64,000 bases of DNA from assembly GCA_001048675.1 (NCBI GenBank), contig CCKK01000003.1, positions 186,001 to 250,000 on the forward strand. Direction: 5' to 3'. Source of the stretch: Vibrio diabolicus. Lineage in GTDB: Bacteria; Pseudomonadota; Gammaproteobacteria; Enterobacterales; Vibrionaceae. Positions 36,328-46,070 of the stretch are shown piece by piece (the stretch's first letter is position 1; each line of letters opens with the position of its first letter). Under the pieces are notes generated by a model that was given only the letters and a program-made list of their open reading frames with translations, ran no database searches and was not told the origin of the DNA. Both the position numbers and the translations under genes were made by a program.

Positions 36328-36945
36328 ATGGCGAATAAAAAAGTATTAATTCTCTTTGCTCATCCTTCCCAGCATCGTTCAGAAGTGAATACTCCACTTT
36401 TCAAAGAAGCTCAAAAAATTGAAGGCGTGACATGTGTTGATCTCTATGGTGAATACCCTCGTTTCGATATCAATATCGACCGTGAACAACAACGCTTGCG
36501 TGAGCATGATGTGGTGGTTTTTCAATTCCCACTATATTGGTATTCAACCCCAGCAATTTTAAAAGAGTGGCAAGATCTGGTTTTGGAGTATGGCTTTGCT
36601 TACGGCACTGAAGGAACCGAACTACAAGGTAAAACCATGCTGTGCGTGCTTTCGGCCGGCGGCAAGGAAGAAGCTTATAAAGCCGAAGGCTACAACCATT
36701 TTACGATTCGGGAACTGCTCGCTCCTATTGAGCAAATGTCAGCGCTCACGGGTATGCACTACATTGCGCCTCTTGCTTTGTTCGGCGCACGTACTGCCGA
36801 AGAAGAAGGACGAATACCCCGTCATGTCGAACGGTACAAAAGCCTGCTAACAGCATTAGTCGAAGATAGACTGGATGTTGAAGCAGCTGCGTCATTAATC
36901 AAACTCAACAGCGCACTTCCGAAGCTCATCAAGGAGGCTTCATGA
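36328..36945 (+). CDS. kefG: KefG/KefF-like quinone oxidoreductase, Kef ancillary protein
   Basis: Flavodoxin-fold NAD(P)H oxidoreductase that binds Kef and is needed for full potassium efflux during electrophile stress. 205 residues: N-terminal FMN strand and loop (KVLILFAHPSQHRSEVN), LYGEYPRFD, and the conserved block VVVFQFPLYWYSTPAILKEW (about 63-82), followed by VLSAGGKEEAY. It overlaps the antiporter gene by four bases (ATGA), showing direct coupling. GGATCC precedes the ATG with weak ribosome-site character. E. coli KefG partners KefB and KefF partners KefC; which applies here is inferred from the neighbour, not proven. Confidence 0.88.
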   Translation: MANKKVLILFAHPSQHRSEVNTPLFKEAQKIEGVTCVDLYGEYPRFDINIDREQQRLREHDVVVFQFPLYWYSTPAILKEWQDLVLEYGFAYGTEGTELQGKTMLCVLSAGGKEEAYKAEGYNHFTIRELLAPIEQMSALTGMHYIAPLALFGARTAEEEGRIPRHVERYKSLLTALVEDRLDVEAAASLIKLNSALPKLIKEAS

Positions 36946-38900
36946 CAGGGATATTCTTACAAGCCTTCGTGTATTTGATTGCCGCTGTAATTGCGGTACC
37001 ACTTGCCAAGCGTTTAGGGCTCGGTTCCGTTTTAGGTTACCTCATCGCTGGTGTGGTAATTGGTCCAATTATCGGTTTAGTCGGTGAGGAAACAACGACA
37101 ATTCAGCATTTTGCCGAATTTGGCGTGGTGATGATGCTATTCCTAGTGGGATTAGAGCTCGAGCCTAAAATGCTCTGGTCAATGCGAAATCGTTTAATGG
37201 GCTTAGGCGGTCTTCAAGTTGGCGGTACCATCGCGGCGATTATGGGTATTGCCCTGTACTTTGAGCAGCCTTGGACCATTGCCTTAGCCATCGGTTTGAT
37301 TTTCGCCCTCTCTTCTACCGCGATTGTTTTGCAAACTTTTAGCGAAAAAGGGTTAACGAAGACAGAAGGCGGACAAAACGCGTTCTCTGTTTTGCTTTTC
37401 CAAGATATCGCTGTTATCCCGATGTTGGCCTTTATTCCATTGTTGGCACTGCCGGAGTTAGTCGAACAAGCACAAAATGCTGTTCAAACTGCTGCTCAGC
37501 ATCATGACGATTTAAACCTCGTGGCAGATTTACCGGGCTGGGCGTACGGAATAGTCATCACAGCATCGATTGCGATTGTTGCCGTTGGTGGTCACTTTTT
37601 AAGTCGACCTCTGCTGAGCTATGTTGCTAGCTCTGGGCTGCGTGAGATTTTTACCGCCACCGCATTGATGCTGGTGATCGGCATCGCAGCACTGATGAGT
37701 TTAGTGGGCTTGTCTCCAGCTTTGGGAACCTTCTTGGCTGGCGTTGTATTGGCGAACAGCGAATTCCGTCACGAGTTAGAATCCAATATCGAACCATTTA
37801 AAGGGTTGTTGCTGGGTCTGTTCTTCATCACCGTCGGCGCAGGGATCAATTTCTCGGTTCTATTTGGTGACTTCTGGTTGATCATGGCACTGACCATTAG
37901 CGTGATGGTATTGAAAGCCTTGGTGCTGTTTATTCTCGCGCTGATATTTAGAGTGAAAGGCAGCAACCGCTGGCTGTTTACTCTCAGCTTGGCTCAAGCG
38001 GGGGAATTTGGTTTTGTGTTGCTAAGCTTCTCTGTGCAAAACCACGTCATTCCGTTTGAACTCTCGCAAACTCTTGCGCTGGTTGTTGCTATCTCAATGT
38101 TCTTAACGCCAGGCTTGTTCATTCTATTTGACAAATTAATACTGCCGCGTTTTGAAACTCAATCAAACGAAAGAGAAAGCGATACGATTGAAGAAAAAGG
38201 CACAGTAATCATCGCTGGTATCGGCCGTTTTGGTCAGATTGTTAACCGCTTGCTTGTTTCTAATGGTGTAACAACAGTGGTGCTCGATCACCAAGCCAAC
38301 CAAGTCGATAACATGCGCCAGATTGGCACTCGCGCTTATTTTGGCGATGCGACTCGACCAGATATGCTGCACACTGCAGGCATCGAGCATGCGGCTGCGT
38401 TGGTCGTCGCAATTGATAACCAAGAATCGAGTGTGGAATTGGTGAAGTACGTCAAACACACGTACCCCAAAGTAACGGTGATCGCACGCGCCTTTGACCG
38501 TGGTCACGGCTATCTTTTGCGTCAAGCTGGGGCTGATATTATTGAATCAGAGACCTACCATTCTGCATTGGAGATGGGCGGTCACACAATGAAAGCCCTT
38601 GGCATTCACCCCTTCTTTGTTGAACAACAGAAGGCGACATATAAGCGTGTTGAAGCACGCAAGTCCGAGATACTCTATAAAGCTTGGGAAGATGATTCTG
38701 AAGGCGAACGTTATGACAACAATTTCCGACAACTGTTTATTCAGTTAGAGGAAAAAATGGCGGAAGAGATGCAAAAAGATCGCCATGACAAACTCTCGCG
38801 CTCAGAACGTGGTTGGACGCCACCGCCGAAAGGTTACGCCGATGACTTCAATGAAGATAACGTTCAAGAACTAACACCGCCGAGAGAAGAGCCGCTCTGA
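36942..38900 (+). CDS. kefB: Glutathione-regulated potassium/proton antiporter (KefB-like, CPA2)
   Basis: Inner-membrane efflux system that acidifies the cytoplasm under electrophile stress and is held closed by glutathione. 652 residues. Membrane domain (about 1-390) of about twelve helices with the CPA2 sodium/proton-exchanger features (LGYLIAGVVIGP, VGLELEPKMLW, FLAGVVLANSEFRHELE). A RCK_N domain follows (about 405-530; GTVIIAGIGRFGQIVNRLL, a Rossmann GxGxxG), then a charged tail (about 580-650). Directly coupled to the kefG-like gene. KefB versus KefC cannot be separated by motif alone, so the symbol is provisional. Confidence 0.88.
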   Translation: MTGIFLQAFVYLIAAVIAVPLAKRLGLGSVLGYLIAGVVIGPIIGLVGEETTTIQHFAEFGVVMMLFLVGLELEPKMLWSMRNRLMGLGGLQVGGTIAAIMGIALYFEQPWTIALAIGLIFALSSTAIVLQTFSEKGLTKTEGGQNAFSVLLFQDIAVIPMLAFIPLLALPELVEQAQNAVQTAAQHHDDLNLVADLPGWAYGIVITASIAIVAVGGHFLSRPLLSYVASSGLREIFTATALMLVIGIAALMSLVGLSPALGTFLAGVVLANSEFRHELESNIEPFKGLLLGLFFITVGAGINFSVLFGDFWLIMALTISVMVLKALVLFILALIFRVKGSNRWLFTLSLAQAGEFGFVLLSFSVQNHVIPFELSQTLALVVAISMFLTPGLFILFDKLILPRFETQSNERESDTIEEKGTVIIAGIGRFGQIVNRLLVSNGVTTVVLDHQANQVDNMRQIGTRAYFGDATRPDMLHTAGIEHAAALVVAIDNQESSVELVKYVKHTYPKVTVIARAFDRGHGYLLRQAGADIIESETYHSALEMGGHTMKALGIHPFFVEQQKATYKRVEARKSEILYKAWEDDSEGERYDNNFRQLFIQLEEKMAEEMQKDRHDKLSRSERGWTPPPKGYADDFNEDNVQELTPPREEPL

Positions 38901-38919
38901 CGGTAACTTGCTCAATATT

Positions 38920-38945
38920 AAAAACCTCCCGTTTGGGAGGTTTTT
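38920..38945 (+). terminator. Terminator after kefB
   Basis: Arms AAAAACCTCCC and GGGAGGTTTTT with a 4-base loop and a downstream T-run. Confidence 0.92.
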
Positions 38946-38999
38946 CTTTTTCAGTACCGAGTCACATGCCGTGCAGGATAAAATGATCTTCTCACGAGA

Positions 39000-39293
39000 T
39001 TACATAAGATCATTCATTAAAATCTCATACTCTTCGTTTGCTTCTTCCACTAAGTGAGAAAGCTCTAACGCATCAGTAACTGCAAGATTGAACTGCCACG
39101 GAGTTGTGTCTTCTTTACCACAGATTCGAGTTTCACACCCACGGCTCTCAAAAGACAAATCATCAAACTCTGTGGTATGGCGCTCTTGAAGTTCTACAAT
39201 CTCAACTTCTAATTTACCGACAGGGTTAACTTTAACGTGAGCATGTAAATCCGAACTGTTAGACAAACAATAATCTCTATGAACCGCAATCAT
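39000..39293 (-). CDS. Small protein of unknown function, 97 residues
   Basis: A strong ribosome site (AAGGAGG, 5 bases before ATG) supports the gene. No signal peptide. The product is mostly strands in the first half (HAHVKVNPVGKLEVEIVEL, read with the family unknown) and ends with an acidic helix (VEEANEEYEILMNDLM). Two Cys in SRGCETRICGK could form a pair. No family recognised; monocistronic, convergent with kefB. Confidence 0.7.
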   Translation of the reverse strand: MIAVHRDYCLSNSSDLHAHVKVNPVGKLEVEIVELQERHTTEFDDLSFESRGCETRICGKEDTTPWQFNLAVTDALELSHLVEEANEEYEILMNDLM

Positions 39294-39537
39294 GGCCGCC
39301 TCCTTGGTCTGCCAACTGACAACTCACCCATGAGTGTAGACGAGGGAGTTTGAACGTGGGGTGAAATAATAATGAAGATTGATCTGTCTCATTGGAGTAG
39401 ACAATTATTGTTGTGCTGGTATGAGCCGTTATGAATCTCATCTGATTTAAATCGTTCCTAGATCACAAGAGTTGGCATTTACCGAGACTTTCCCTATTAT
39501 CGAAACAAATTTACTGTAGTCATTCTTAGAGGTCAGT

Positions 39538-39831
39538 ATGGAGCTTGAAGCCGTCGCTAAAGCACTAAAAGAGTTAGGTCATCCTACTCGTTTAAGTATT
39601 TACAAAGAAGTTGTCAAAGCGGGATACAAAGGTATCGCGGTAGGCGGCGTACAAGAAAAGCTTGGCATTCCTGCATCCACTCTCTCTCATCATATTTCTA
39701 GTCTAGCCTCAGCCGGGCTTCTCACCCAACGTCGTGAGGGGCGAACCCTTTTTTGCGTTGCAGAGTACCAATGTTTAGATGATGTGATCGGCTTTTTAAA
39801 GGCTGAATGTTGCGTCAATGAGTGCTCATAA
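39538..39831 (+). CDS. ArsR/SmtB-family regulator with C-terminal Cys pair
   Basis: Small winged-helix repressor of 97 residues. Helix-turn-helix: KALKELGHPTRLSIYK and IPASTLSHHISSLASAGLL with wing RREGRTLFCVA. The end ECCVNECS has Cys-Cys-x3-Cys, which resembles the C-terminal arsenite site of some ArsR proteins rather than the classic ELCVCDL site in helix alpha-3. AGAGGT is 6 bases before ATG. No ars, thiol or transport gene lies next to it, so it is an orphan. Metal and target unknown; DNA-binding function well supported. Confidence 0.85.
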   Translation: MELEAVAKALKELGHPTRLSIYKEVVKAGYKGIAVGGVQEKLGIPASTLSHHISSLASAGLLTQRREGRTLFCVAEYQCLDDVIGFLKAECCVNECS

Positions 39832-39903
39832 CCTCATAGCAGAGGCGAAAGACTTCGGTTTTACATTAGACTTTACCCGTTCTTGAATGACCGCCGACAA
39901 ACA

Positions 39904-39932
39904 TAAACACCGAGCTCGCTAAGCTCGGTGTT
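39904..39932. terminator. Bidirectional terminator between arsR and amylase
   Basis: Arms AAACACCGAGCT and AGCTCGGTGTTT around a 5-base loop, with a T-run on the right and an A-rich flank on the left. Confidence 0.9.
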
Positions 39933-39939
39933 TTATTTT

Positions 39940-41289
39940 TTAGTTTTCGACGAGCAACATTGAGGCTTTAGGTGGCACAATTAACTTACCGTCAGATGGA
40001 ACGTCCTGATCCGTCATCAAATCCACCCAGTCGCCATCCATTTTCAATGCCAAAGACTGCTGACGCTGCGATTTATTAAGCACGACAATGCCTTTGCTCC
40101 CTCGCTTAAATATCAGCATATCATCGTTACCTTCAAGAACACTCATCGACTCGCCATGCGTCATATTATGGAATTGGATCATTTTCGCCATTCGCGGATC
40201 GTTCCATGCGCCTTGCCATCTTGGCTTGCCATTTTTATCTGTAATACCGCTAGTGTTTAAGTCGGTATAAACCAATGGCACACCACCATCACGGCTTAGA
40301 ATGTAGGCATAAGCTAACCATTCATTTTCCTCATCCATGATCAGATCAAGAAAAACGTCATTGTTAGGAATGTCATGCGTGACAACAAATGTAATCGCGC
40401 GACCAGGCGAAAGGGCCTGACCGAAACAGTATGGGTCAATCAACGACTTGAAACTGCCCTTTTTAGCAAACGCCTTAAAAATGGTCGAGAACAACGGGAA
40501 ATCGTAAGCGCCTAAGCGTGTTTCCTGTAAATACGGCTCAAGAAACAACTGATACTCTTCCTCTGTCGCACCGCCATCGGTAATAATTTCGCCAAATATA
40601 TGCACATCGCGCGTGATGTCGTCTGTCCAAACACGTTTAAGGTGCTCTAACGTCATGTGTTTCGCGGCATCAATACGAAAACCTTTCACACCAATGGCTT
40701 TCAGTGCTTTTAGGTAAGCGCGTTGCTGCTCAACGACATGGTCACAAACACGGAGGGTTGGCAAGCCAGGATCGGTTGGTCCACCTGTGATGCGTCCATT
40801 TTGTACCTGCCATTTATCTTTCCAGTCTTTAATACCGAACGCTTCAACAAAGTCCTCTTCATCAAAAAGCGGTTGAGATAAGTCGCCAAATAACGTTAGC
40901 GACTGATATTTCTGTTTGTTTTGTTGGTATTCCTCCAAGACATCTTTTCTTGGGTATTGGAGGTCTCGGCGAAGGTGGGCCTCATTTGCCATATGGTTAA
41001 ACACCACGTCAGCGTAAACCCACACGCCAACTTGCTCCAGTTCACGAACCATACGGATAAAGTCTTTGGTATCACCCAACGCATTGTCGATGACACGGTA
41101 ATCTTGAGGTTGATAGCGCTGCCACCAGCGATCATCGTGGGCGCTTTTCATTGGTGGCGAAACCAGCACGGAGCCGTAACCTAGCTCGTGGATTTCTTTT
41201 GCTCGTTGGGCAATGTCAGCATACTTCCAATCAAATGCATGTAAAATAACATTCGCACCGAATGATTGTATTTCCTGTGAGCCACTCAT
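39940..41289 (-). CDS. Cytoplasmic alpha-amylase (GH13)
   Basis: Hydrolyses alpha-1,4-glucans. 449 residues without a signal peptide, so it works on internal maltodextrin or glycogen, like AmyA-type cytoplasmic amylases. The (beta/alpha)8 barrel carries the four GH13 regions: DVVFNH (I), GFRIDAAKH with nucleophile Asp (II), IFGEIIT with acid/base Glu (III) and VVTHDIPNND with transition-state Asp (IV). C-terminal beta domain from about 365. AGGAG lies 8 bases before ATG. No maltose-transport or regulator genes lie beside it. Confidence 0.92.
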   Translation of the reverse strand: MSGSQEIQSFGANVILHAFDWKYADIAQRAKEIHELGYGSVLVSPPMKSAHDDRWWQRYQPQDYRVIDNALGDTKDFIRMVRELEQVGVWVYADVVFNHMANEAHLRRDLQYPRKDVLEEYQQNKQKYQSLTLFGDLSQPLFDEEDFVEAFGIKDWKDKWQVQNGRITGGPTDPGLPTLRVCDHVVEQQRAYLKALKAIGVKGFRIDAAKHMTLEHLKRVWTDDITRDVHIFGEIITDGGATEEEYQLFLEPYLQETRLGAYDFPLFSTIFKAFAKKGSFKSLIDPYCFGQALSPGRAITFVVTHDIPNNDVFLDLIMDEENEWLAYAYILSRDGGVPLVYTDLNTSGITDKNGKPRWQGAWNDPRMAKMIQFHNMTHGESMSVLEGNDDMLIFKRGSKGIVVLNKSQRQQSLALKMDGDWVDLMTDQDVPSDGKLIVPPKASMLLVEN

Positions 41290-41809
41290 GTTGTTCTCCT
41301 ACTCGTTTTCACTCACGATTACTTGTTTGCTATTTTTTTGTTGAGTGAATTCAATAGTCGAAATTATAAGAGCTATTCATCAGACGCCCTCACCCTTTTC
41401 GCCCTAACTCAAGGCTGAAAATGAAGGCGTAGTGACTCCTCCATTGCACAAGTAGAAACGGTTCTGGACGTAAACGAGTAGATGGCATTCAAGCACACCG
41501 CACATAAAATAAATTAAGTCATTGTTTTGTATTGCAAAAAATTACATTCAAAATATATGAAAGAAAATGCCCGGGTACGCCCTAAAGGAGGCCAAAGACT
41601 AAAAACAGCCAAACCACTCTATTGAGTAACTAATTTTTAATAAAGTGAAACTGGCAGGTGGATCACGTTTGGCGCGTATTCAAAACAGCCCCCTTCTGCG
41701 TATCCAACCTTAAAACATGGAAGATTACCGTTTGTATCTATCCCGAAATGACTTCAAAATGCGGAACTTAGCTTATGCCTATTGGTATGAATTACCTTGG
41801 AGGGTAATC
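41290..41809. other. 520-base intergenic region without a recognised gene
   Basis: Holds the promoter of the leftward amylase gene and, further right, that of the merR gene. An AT-rich stretch at 41510-41570 is the likeliest promoter area. A longer open frame upstream of merR from 41717 has no ribosome site and is not counted. No hairpin or known RNA was noted. Confidence 0.5.
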
Positions 41810-42166
41810 ATGAATATCAAAGAGTTTTCTAGCCTCGTCGGCTTGTCTGCTCATACACTTCGATACTATGAAAAAATTGGCTTACTTAAACATGTCCATA
41901 GAAACGCGAGTGGGCATCGAGTGTATAGTGCGAAAGATCTAAGCTGGATTAGCTTCGTAAAGCGATTAAAAGAAACTGCAATGCCGCTTGAAGAGATTCT
42001 GGAATATGCAAAATTAAGGGAAGTCGGCTCAGAATCTGTACGACAACGCCAAGCCTTGCTAGAGCAACACCAAGAAAACCTCAAACTCCACATTGAACAG
42101 CAGCAAAAGCACTTAACGGCTCTAGAAGAAAAAATTGCCTTGTATAAAAGCGGAAAAGTTCGTTGA
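41810..42166 (+). CDS. MerR-family regulator (NmlR/AdhR-like)
   Basis: DNA-distorting activator of 118 residues. ATG 41810 follows GGAGGG by 6 bases; the earlier GTG/ATG starts lack a site. HTH with winged region (about 1-70; TLRYYEKIGLLKHVHRNASGHRVY), then a coiled coil (about 78-112, QRQALLEQHQENLKLHI). No cysteine cluster, so it is not a metal sensor of the CueR/ZntR type; by layout it belongs with the aldehyde or thiol-stress sensors, which act through one conserved Cys, yet this protein has no obvious Cys in the core. Its stop codon lies inside the -35 box of the next gene, so the pair is compactly built. Confidence 0.88.
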   Translation: MNIKEFSSLVGLSAHTLRYYEKIGLLKHVHRNASGHRVYSAKDLSWISFVKRLKETAMPLEEILEYAKLREVGSESVRQRQALLEQHQENLKLHIEQQQKHLTALEEKIALYKSGKVR

Positions 42167-42193
42167 CTTAGAGTTAACTCTAACGATTAAGGT
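42163..42193 (+). promoter_or_regulatory. MerR-type promoter with 16-bp palindrome before the CMD gene
   Basis: TTGACT (42163-42168), 19-base spacer, then a weak -10 TAAGGT (42188-42193). The spacer carries the perfect palindrome TTAGAGTTAACTCTAA (42168-42183 region), the pattern known for NmlR/AdhR-type MerR regulators. The merR stop codon TGA overlaps the -35 box. Confidence 0.78.
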
Positions 42194-42224
42194 ATGTTTG
42201 CATTTATTCACTAGGAACATATCG

Positions 42225-42602
42225 ATGGAACAATCACGCTTTAACAAAGGATTAGAACTACTCTCTCACATTGATGGCGACGCTGGTCACAATGTCATCG
42301 AAAGCTTACAAGATATTTGCCCAGATTTAGCTCAGTACACCATTGAGTACCCGTTTGGCGATATTTATGCTCGCCCAGACTTAGACCTAAAATCGAGAGA
42401 AATCGCAACCGTCGCCGCGCTAACGGCAATGGGGAATTGTTCGCCACAACTGAAAGTACATCTCAATGCAGCACTGAATGTAGGCTGCAGCGAGGCTGAA
42501 ATTAAAGAAGTCATCTTACAGATGTCCGTCTACGCAGGGTTTCCAGCGGCATTAAACGGCATGTTTGCATTCAAAGAAGTGCTAGCGGAAAGAGCAGAGT
42601 AA
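42225..42602 (+). CDS. Carboxymuconolactone decarboxylase-like (AhpD-fold) protein
   Basis: 125-residue all-helical protein. Start MEQSRFNKG at 42225 has AGGAAC upstream. The CMD core spans about 30-115: FGDIYARPDLDLKSREIATVAALTAMG then LKVHLNAALNVGCSEAEIKEV. In peroxidase members a CxxC is used; here only one Cys lies in the helix region (GNCSPQ) and one in VGCSEAE, so a CxxC peroxidatic pair is absent and a decarboxylase or stress-protein role is equally possible. Coupled to the MerR gene by its promoter. Substrate unknown. Confidence 0.85.
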   Translation: MEQSRFNKGLELLSHIDGDAGHNVIESLQDICPDLAQYTIEYPFGDIYARPDLDLKSREIATVAALTAMGNCSPQLKVHLNAALNVGCSEAEIKEVILQMSVYAGFPAALNGMFAFKEVLAERAE

Positions 42603-42638
42603 TAACGACGTTGGAATCAATTTAAAGGCAATTAAAAA

Positions 42639-42661
42639 CGGCCCTTGGGGATCGGGCCGTG
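42639..42661. terminator. Terminator between CMD gene and small leftward gene
   Basis: Arms ACGGCCC and GGGCCGT, 9-base loop. The T-run is better on the minus strand, so it mainly ends the gene at 42680-42910. Confidence 0.8.
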
Positions 42662-42679
42662 ATTTAAACAACGAGTGAA

Positions 42680-42910
42680 TTAGCGCTCAGGGGTTTCAAG
42701 CAGTTTAACCGCGCAATCTACCGCGTTGTTAATGCCTTGACTACTCTCCAACTTGCCTGAACTTGCAGGACCAAGGGCACAAGAATACAAAGCCAGCTGC
42801 TTATCGAACGGCAGATCCAACTGTTCATATAGATTTTGTCGGATTCTTGCATGTTGTTCTGGTTCTTGGTTAGCAAGGCTAATCAACGTTTCATAAATAA
42901 GCGTTTTCAT
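42680..42910 (-). CDS. Small protein of unknown function, 76 residues
   Basis: Helical acidic product starting MKTLIYETLISLANQE, with one Cys in the middle (ALYSCALGP) and one near the end (VDCAVKL). Ribosome site GGGAAAG lies just before ATG. No signal or membrane segment. No family recognised; monocistronic. Confidence 0.65.
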   Translation of the reverse strand: MKTLIYETLISLANQEPEQHARIRQNLYEQLDLPFDKQLALYSCALGPASSGKLESSQGINNAVDCAVKLLETPER

Positions 42911-43137
42911 GTCTTTCCCTTTTCACTTTATTGCACGGGGTGCATATATATTGTATCCGTTTGGAAAGCACAAATCAGAAGCTAGGTCACAGAACGCGTC
43001 GCTAAAAAAGTTTATGTGCGCGGTAAATTGTAATACAAACCTAAAGCCGTTTAGAAAAAGAGCAAAGGATAACTCGATAAATCAGCCGATTAACTGGCAT
43101 TCGCCGCTGTTTGATCACAATGGCATCCGATACAAAC

Positions 43138-43166
43138 AAAAACGCCGCTCTATGAGCGACGTTTTT
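43138..43166. terminator. Bidirectional terminator after collagenase
   Basis: Arms AAAAACGCCGCTC and GAGCGACGTTTTT with a TAT loop and one mismatch. It stands 30 bases beyond the collagenase stop. Confidence 0.85.
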
Positions 43167-43195
43167 TATCTCGATTTCAGCTAATCGAGCATGTT

Positions 43196-45634
43196 TTAGT
43201 TGAAGTGCACTAACATTTCAACGTCATCACCTTGTTCTGGTGCTTGAAGAGAGAAGTGCACATAGCCCGCTTCAGTAACAGGAATCGCAAGGTATTCGTT
43301 GCTACCTGCATAGTTGGAGACGTACTCGTGTTGCTCAACCGTAGGCCAATGCTCTCTGCTGGCGTATAGATCGACATTACCAGTTTGAGAGTGAGCCGTT
43401 AGCCATACACGAATCTCTTCAACACCTTCAGGTACATACACTGCCGCATAACGCTGCTTGTGAACGGTCAGCATTTTTGCTTCACCAGACTCTAATACCA
43501 CCGGTGCCAAATCGTCTTGCACTTGTGTTGGCGGTGTTTGCGCTTCAACGTCTAAAGCAGCCACAAGATTCACTGAGTCATAGTTATCACGGCCAGTTAA
43601 ACTGATGTAGTAACGACCTGCTTTCACGTAACCATCCTGCTCTGGCTCAAATACAATCTCTTCATTGCTGCCATCGCCATACTGGCTCATTTCAAAGTCG
43701 TAGTAATGCGCAACTTTGTTGTAGCTCATGTAAAGATCCGCATCCCCCGCACCTTCAATAGATACATTAAAGCGAACGGTGTTGGCTGGTACGTCAACGT
43801 AGAACAGTTTTTCACTGTATGCTTCGCCACTGAGTTGAAGGCTTTGGTTCGCCGTCAATTCGGTCACTTGTGCTTCAGGTTCTGTTGGTTCTATTGGCTC
43901 TTCTGGGTCAGTAACTGGTTGCTCTGGCTCCACTTCTAACGTATCCAACCAGCGTTCAAACTCTGCGTCATATTGTTGACCTAATGTCGTCACCTGTTGC
44001 GCCCACTGTTCAAACTGACCAGTGCGCGACAACGCCAACAAGCTTTCTACGTCTTGCGGATGATTTTCTAACATGAATCGAACGGCCAAGTAACCCCAAC
44101 GATAGATACGATTAGTATCGTGAGAATATGTGGTATCAAACACAGTTGAAAGGCTCAATTTACCGCCTGCAATCAGTTCGATCGCAGCTTGGTAGCCTTG
44201 TTTGTAATGCATGTATTCAGCAAAACCTTCCAGCCACCACACGATATGACCGTGGGCTAAGTTATCACTGAATGAGCCGTACTGGTTAAATCGCGCGTCC
44301 AAATAGTGCGTGTACTCATGCTCTAGATTCAAAATCGATAAATCTTCGCCATTCGCATAGCGATAAGCCACGAAACGGGCGGTATTGTCCGCTTTTGATG
44401 GATTCCCTTCAAGGTACTGACCACCGTTGTCCGTTGTATTACCAAACAGGAACGAAGAATAATCAACGTAGCTGTCGTTACTAGCAAACACCGCCACCTC
44501 AACACGGTCATTCAAGTCATCAGCGACAGGTTGATTGCCCGTATTCGCCACTTGATGGAAGTCGGCTTCTTTCGCAGCCAGTACTTCACACGCTTTCGCA
44601 GCTTGAGCATCGGTCAGATCTTCAGAGCGAATGATGGCAGGTCCCTGACACTCAAAACGATTTGGCATCACGCGCGCTGCTAGATCTTGCTTCGCTTGGT
44701 CTAGGTCCAGACCGTTTAAGCCTTCTGGTGCGTAGTAGCTCATCATCTCTACGGCAGCAAGCCACAGTTTGTCATGCTCACTACCTAATGGGTAACGCTG
44801 CATCACTTGTTGCATCACAGCCAAGGATTTGCGTTTAGTCTCCTGATCTGGGCTCGCGAGCAAACGACCAGTTTCACGTAATGCATTGAAAACAATAAAG
44901 CTCGCATCCGTATCCAATGCCCAAGCGTTATCAGATGCGAATCTCGCTAATGTATCAATATGGTGAGTATTGTTTGCCATATAGCGGTAGAACTCATCGT
45001 TTGCTACATGACCTGCCATAGAACGGAACAGGTTGTTTAAACCATCGACCCATTGCGTGTCCTGCGCGGTTTCACGGTTAAAGTGCATCAACGCGGCCAT
45101 CATGCTATCCATGGTCAGCGGCAACTGCTTCACGTTATCAACCATCAAAGTCAAGCTCTTCATTGCGCCAACTTGTTCACGGCCTTGATCCAAAGCATGA
45201 GGGTTGTTAAGGAATAGGTTCGTCGACTGAGCAAAACGCTGACTCAACGCTTCTGAAAACTCAGGTGTACCTGTGCCAGCATTGTAACGAACGTAGTATG
45301 CAGCACGAATAAACTCGCCCAGATTTTCTAGAACACGAGCTTGCTCTGCTTCTCCACGATAGCGGGCAATTTCTTGATCCAACGCGACTTGGATACGGCT
45401 TAAGCTCGCTTCGCTGTAAATATCGTTCAGCGTTGCGGAAGGAGCTGAAAACCAAGCGTGGTAGCAATCATACTCAGCACCAGAAACGGCAGCAGCCAAG
45501 TCTCTCGATTGTTGTAAATCAGCAACAGCGCACTGGTTTTGTGCAAAAGAGAAGCTAGACACACTCGCTAGCATACAAGCAAGCGCCAAACGATGGCGCG
45601 GGAAAAAACGGATATGAGACATAACAACACTCAT
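43196..45634 (-). CDS. Vibrio collagenase (M9A metallopeptidase)
   Basis: Exported zinc enzyme that degrades collagen. 812 residues; signal peptide (cleaved near FSFAQ; the second Met at 45622 is also a possible start). N-terminal activator domain of helical repeats (about 40-330), catalytic domain with HEYTH (about 437-441) and the third zinc ligand Glu in EGFAEYMHY (about 465-475), then a Pro/Glu-rich linker ([18 protein letters not shown]) and two PPC-type C-terminal domains (about 590-690 and 705-810). The linker-plus-two-PPC layout is typical of V. parahaemolyticus VPA-type collagenases, unlike the PKD-bearing V. alginolyticus enzyme. Single gene; regulation unknown. Confidence 0.93.
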   Translation of the reverse strand: MSVVMSHIRFFPRHRLALACMLASVSSFSFAQNQCAVADLQQSRDLAAAVSGAEYDCYHAWFSAPSATLNDIYSEASLSRIQVALDQEIARYRGEAEQARVLENLGEFIRAAYYVRYNAGTGTPEFSEALSQRFAQSTNLFLNNPHALDQGREQVGAMKSLTLMVDNVKQLPLTMDSMMAALMHFNRETAQDTQWVDGLNNLFRSMAGHVANDEFYRYMANNTHHIDTLARFASDNAWALDTDASFIVFNALRETGRLLASPDQETKRKSLAVMQQVMQRYPLGSEHDKLWLAAVEMMSYYAPEGLNGLDLDQAKQDLAARVMPNRFECQGPAIIRSEDLTDAQAAKACEVLAAKEADFHQVANTGNQPVADDLNDRVEVAVFASNDSYVDYSSFLFGNTTDNGGQYLEGNPSKADNTARFVAYRYANGEDLSILNLEHEYTHYLDARFNQYGSFSDNLAHGHIVWWLEGFAEYMHYKQGYQAAIELIAGGKLSLSTVFDTTYSHDTNRIYRWGYLAVRFMLENHPQDVESLLALSRTGQFEQWAQQVTTLGQQYDAEFERWLDTLEVEPEQPVTDPEEPIEPTEPEAQVTELTANQSLQLSGEAYSEKLFYVDVPANTVRFNVSIEGAGDADLYMSYNKVAHYYDFEMSQYGDGSNEEIVFEPEQDGYVKAGRYYISLTGRDNYDSVNLVAALDVEAQTPPTQVQDDLAPVVLESGEAKMLTVHKQRYAAVYVPEGVEEIRVWLTAHSQTGNVDLYASREHWPTVEQHEYVSNYAGSNEYLAIPVTEAGYVHFSLQAPEQGDDVEMLVHFN

Positions 45635-46070
45635 TGATTATTAACATACATTGAGTGGGGGTTTATATTCTTTACAGCTCAAACAGTGAAATCAGTATCA
45701 TAAAATTTATGAAATCGCTCCCAAAAATAGGCTTTTTACTCTAAATTTATGGGATCAATCCCAACCCAAAATTTCTCACAATTATCAATAAAAACATTAA
45801 TTTACCTTTTTCTAAATAACGACTTTATGAGGAAAATTGCCCTTAAACTCCACCCTTAACTCTTCCAGATAGAGTTCACGACAACCAAAGGTTCTAAATT
45901 AAATTTTGATGCTTGATACCATCTATTTTTATTTGTGACTCATTCCCAATAAGTCATCGAGTGCATATCAAAAGGTTGGCATTAATGGTAAATTCTCCGC
46001 CAAATCAAACACATTTACTCCTCGAGTCATTGATGAGTGAATAAAGCAGATATTTGGCTAGGGATAATAC
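45635..46070. other. 436-base AT-rich divergent promoter region
   Basis: Between the leftward collagenase gene and the rightward unknown membrane protein. A 20-base direct repeat lies 70-130 bases before the collagenase start and is listed separately. No RNA gene or terminator was seen. Confidence 0.5.
45703..45762. repeat. 20-bp direct repeat with 40-bp period before collagenase
   Basis: Copies at 45703-45722 and 45743-45762 share AAATTTATG..ATC..TCCC, 16 of 20 bases identical. The second includes the dyad GGGAT-CA-ATCCC. The 40-base period places both on one DNA face, as expected for a pair of regulator sites. Regulator unknown. Confidence 0.5.

Noticed and set aside
42909..43184. 91-codon open frame on the plus strand
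   Set aside because: No ribosome site, runs through a terminator and the collagenase 3' side; composition unlike neighbours.
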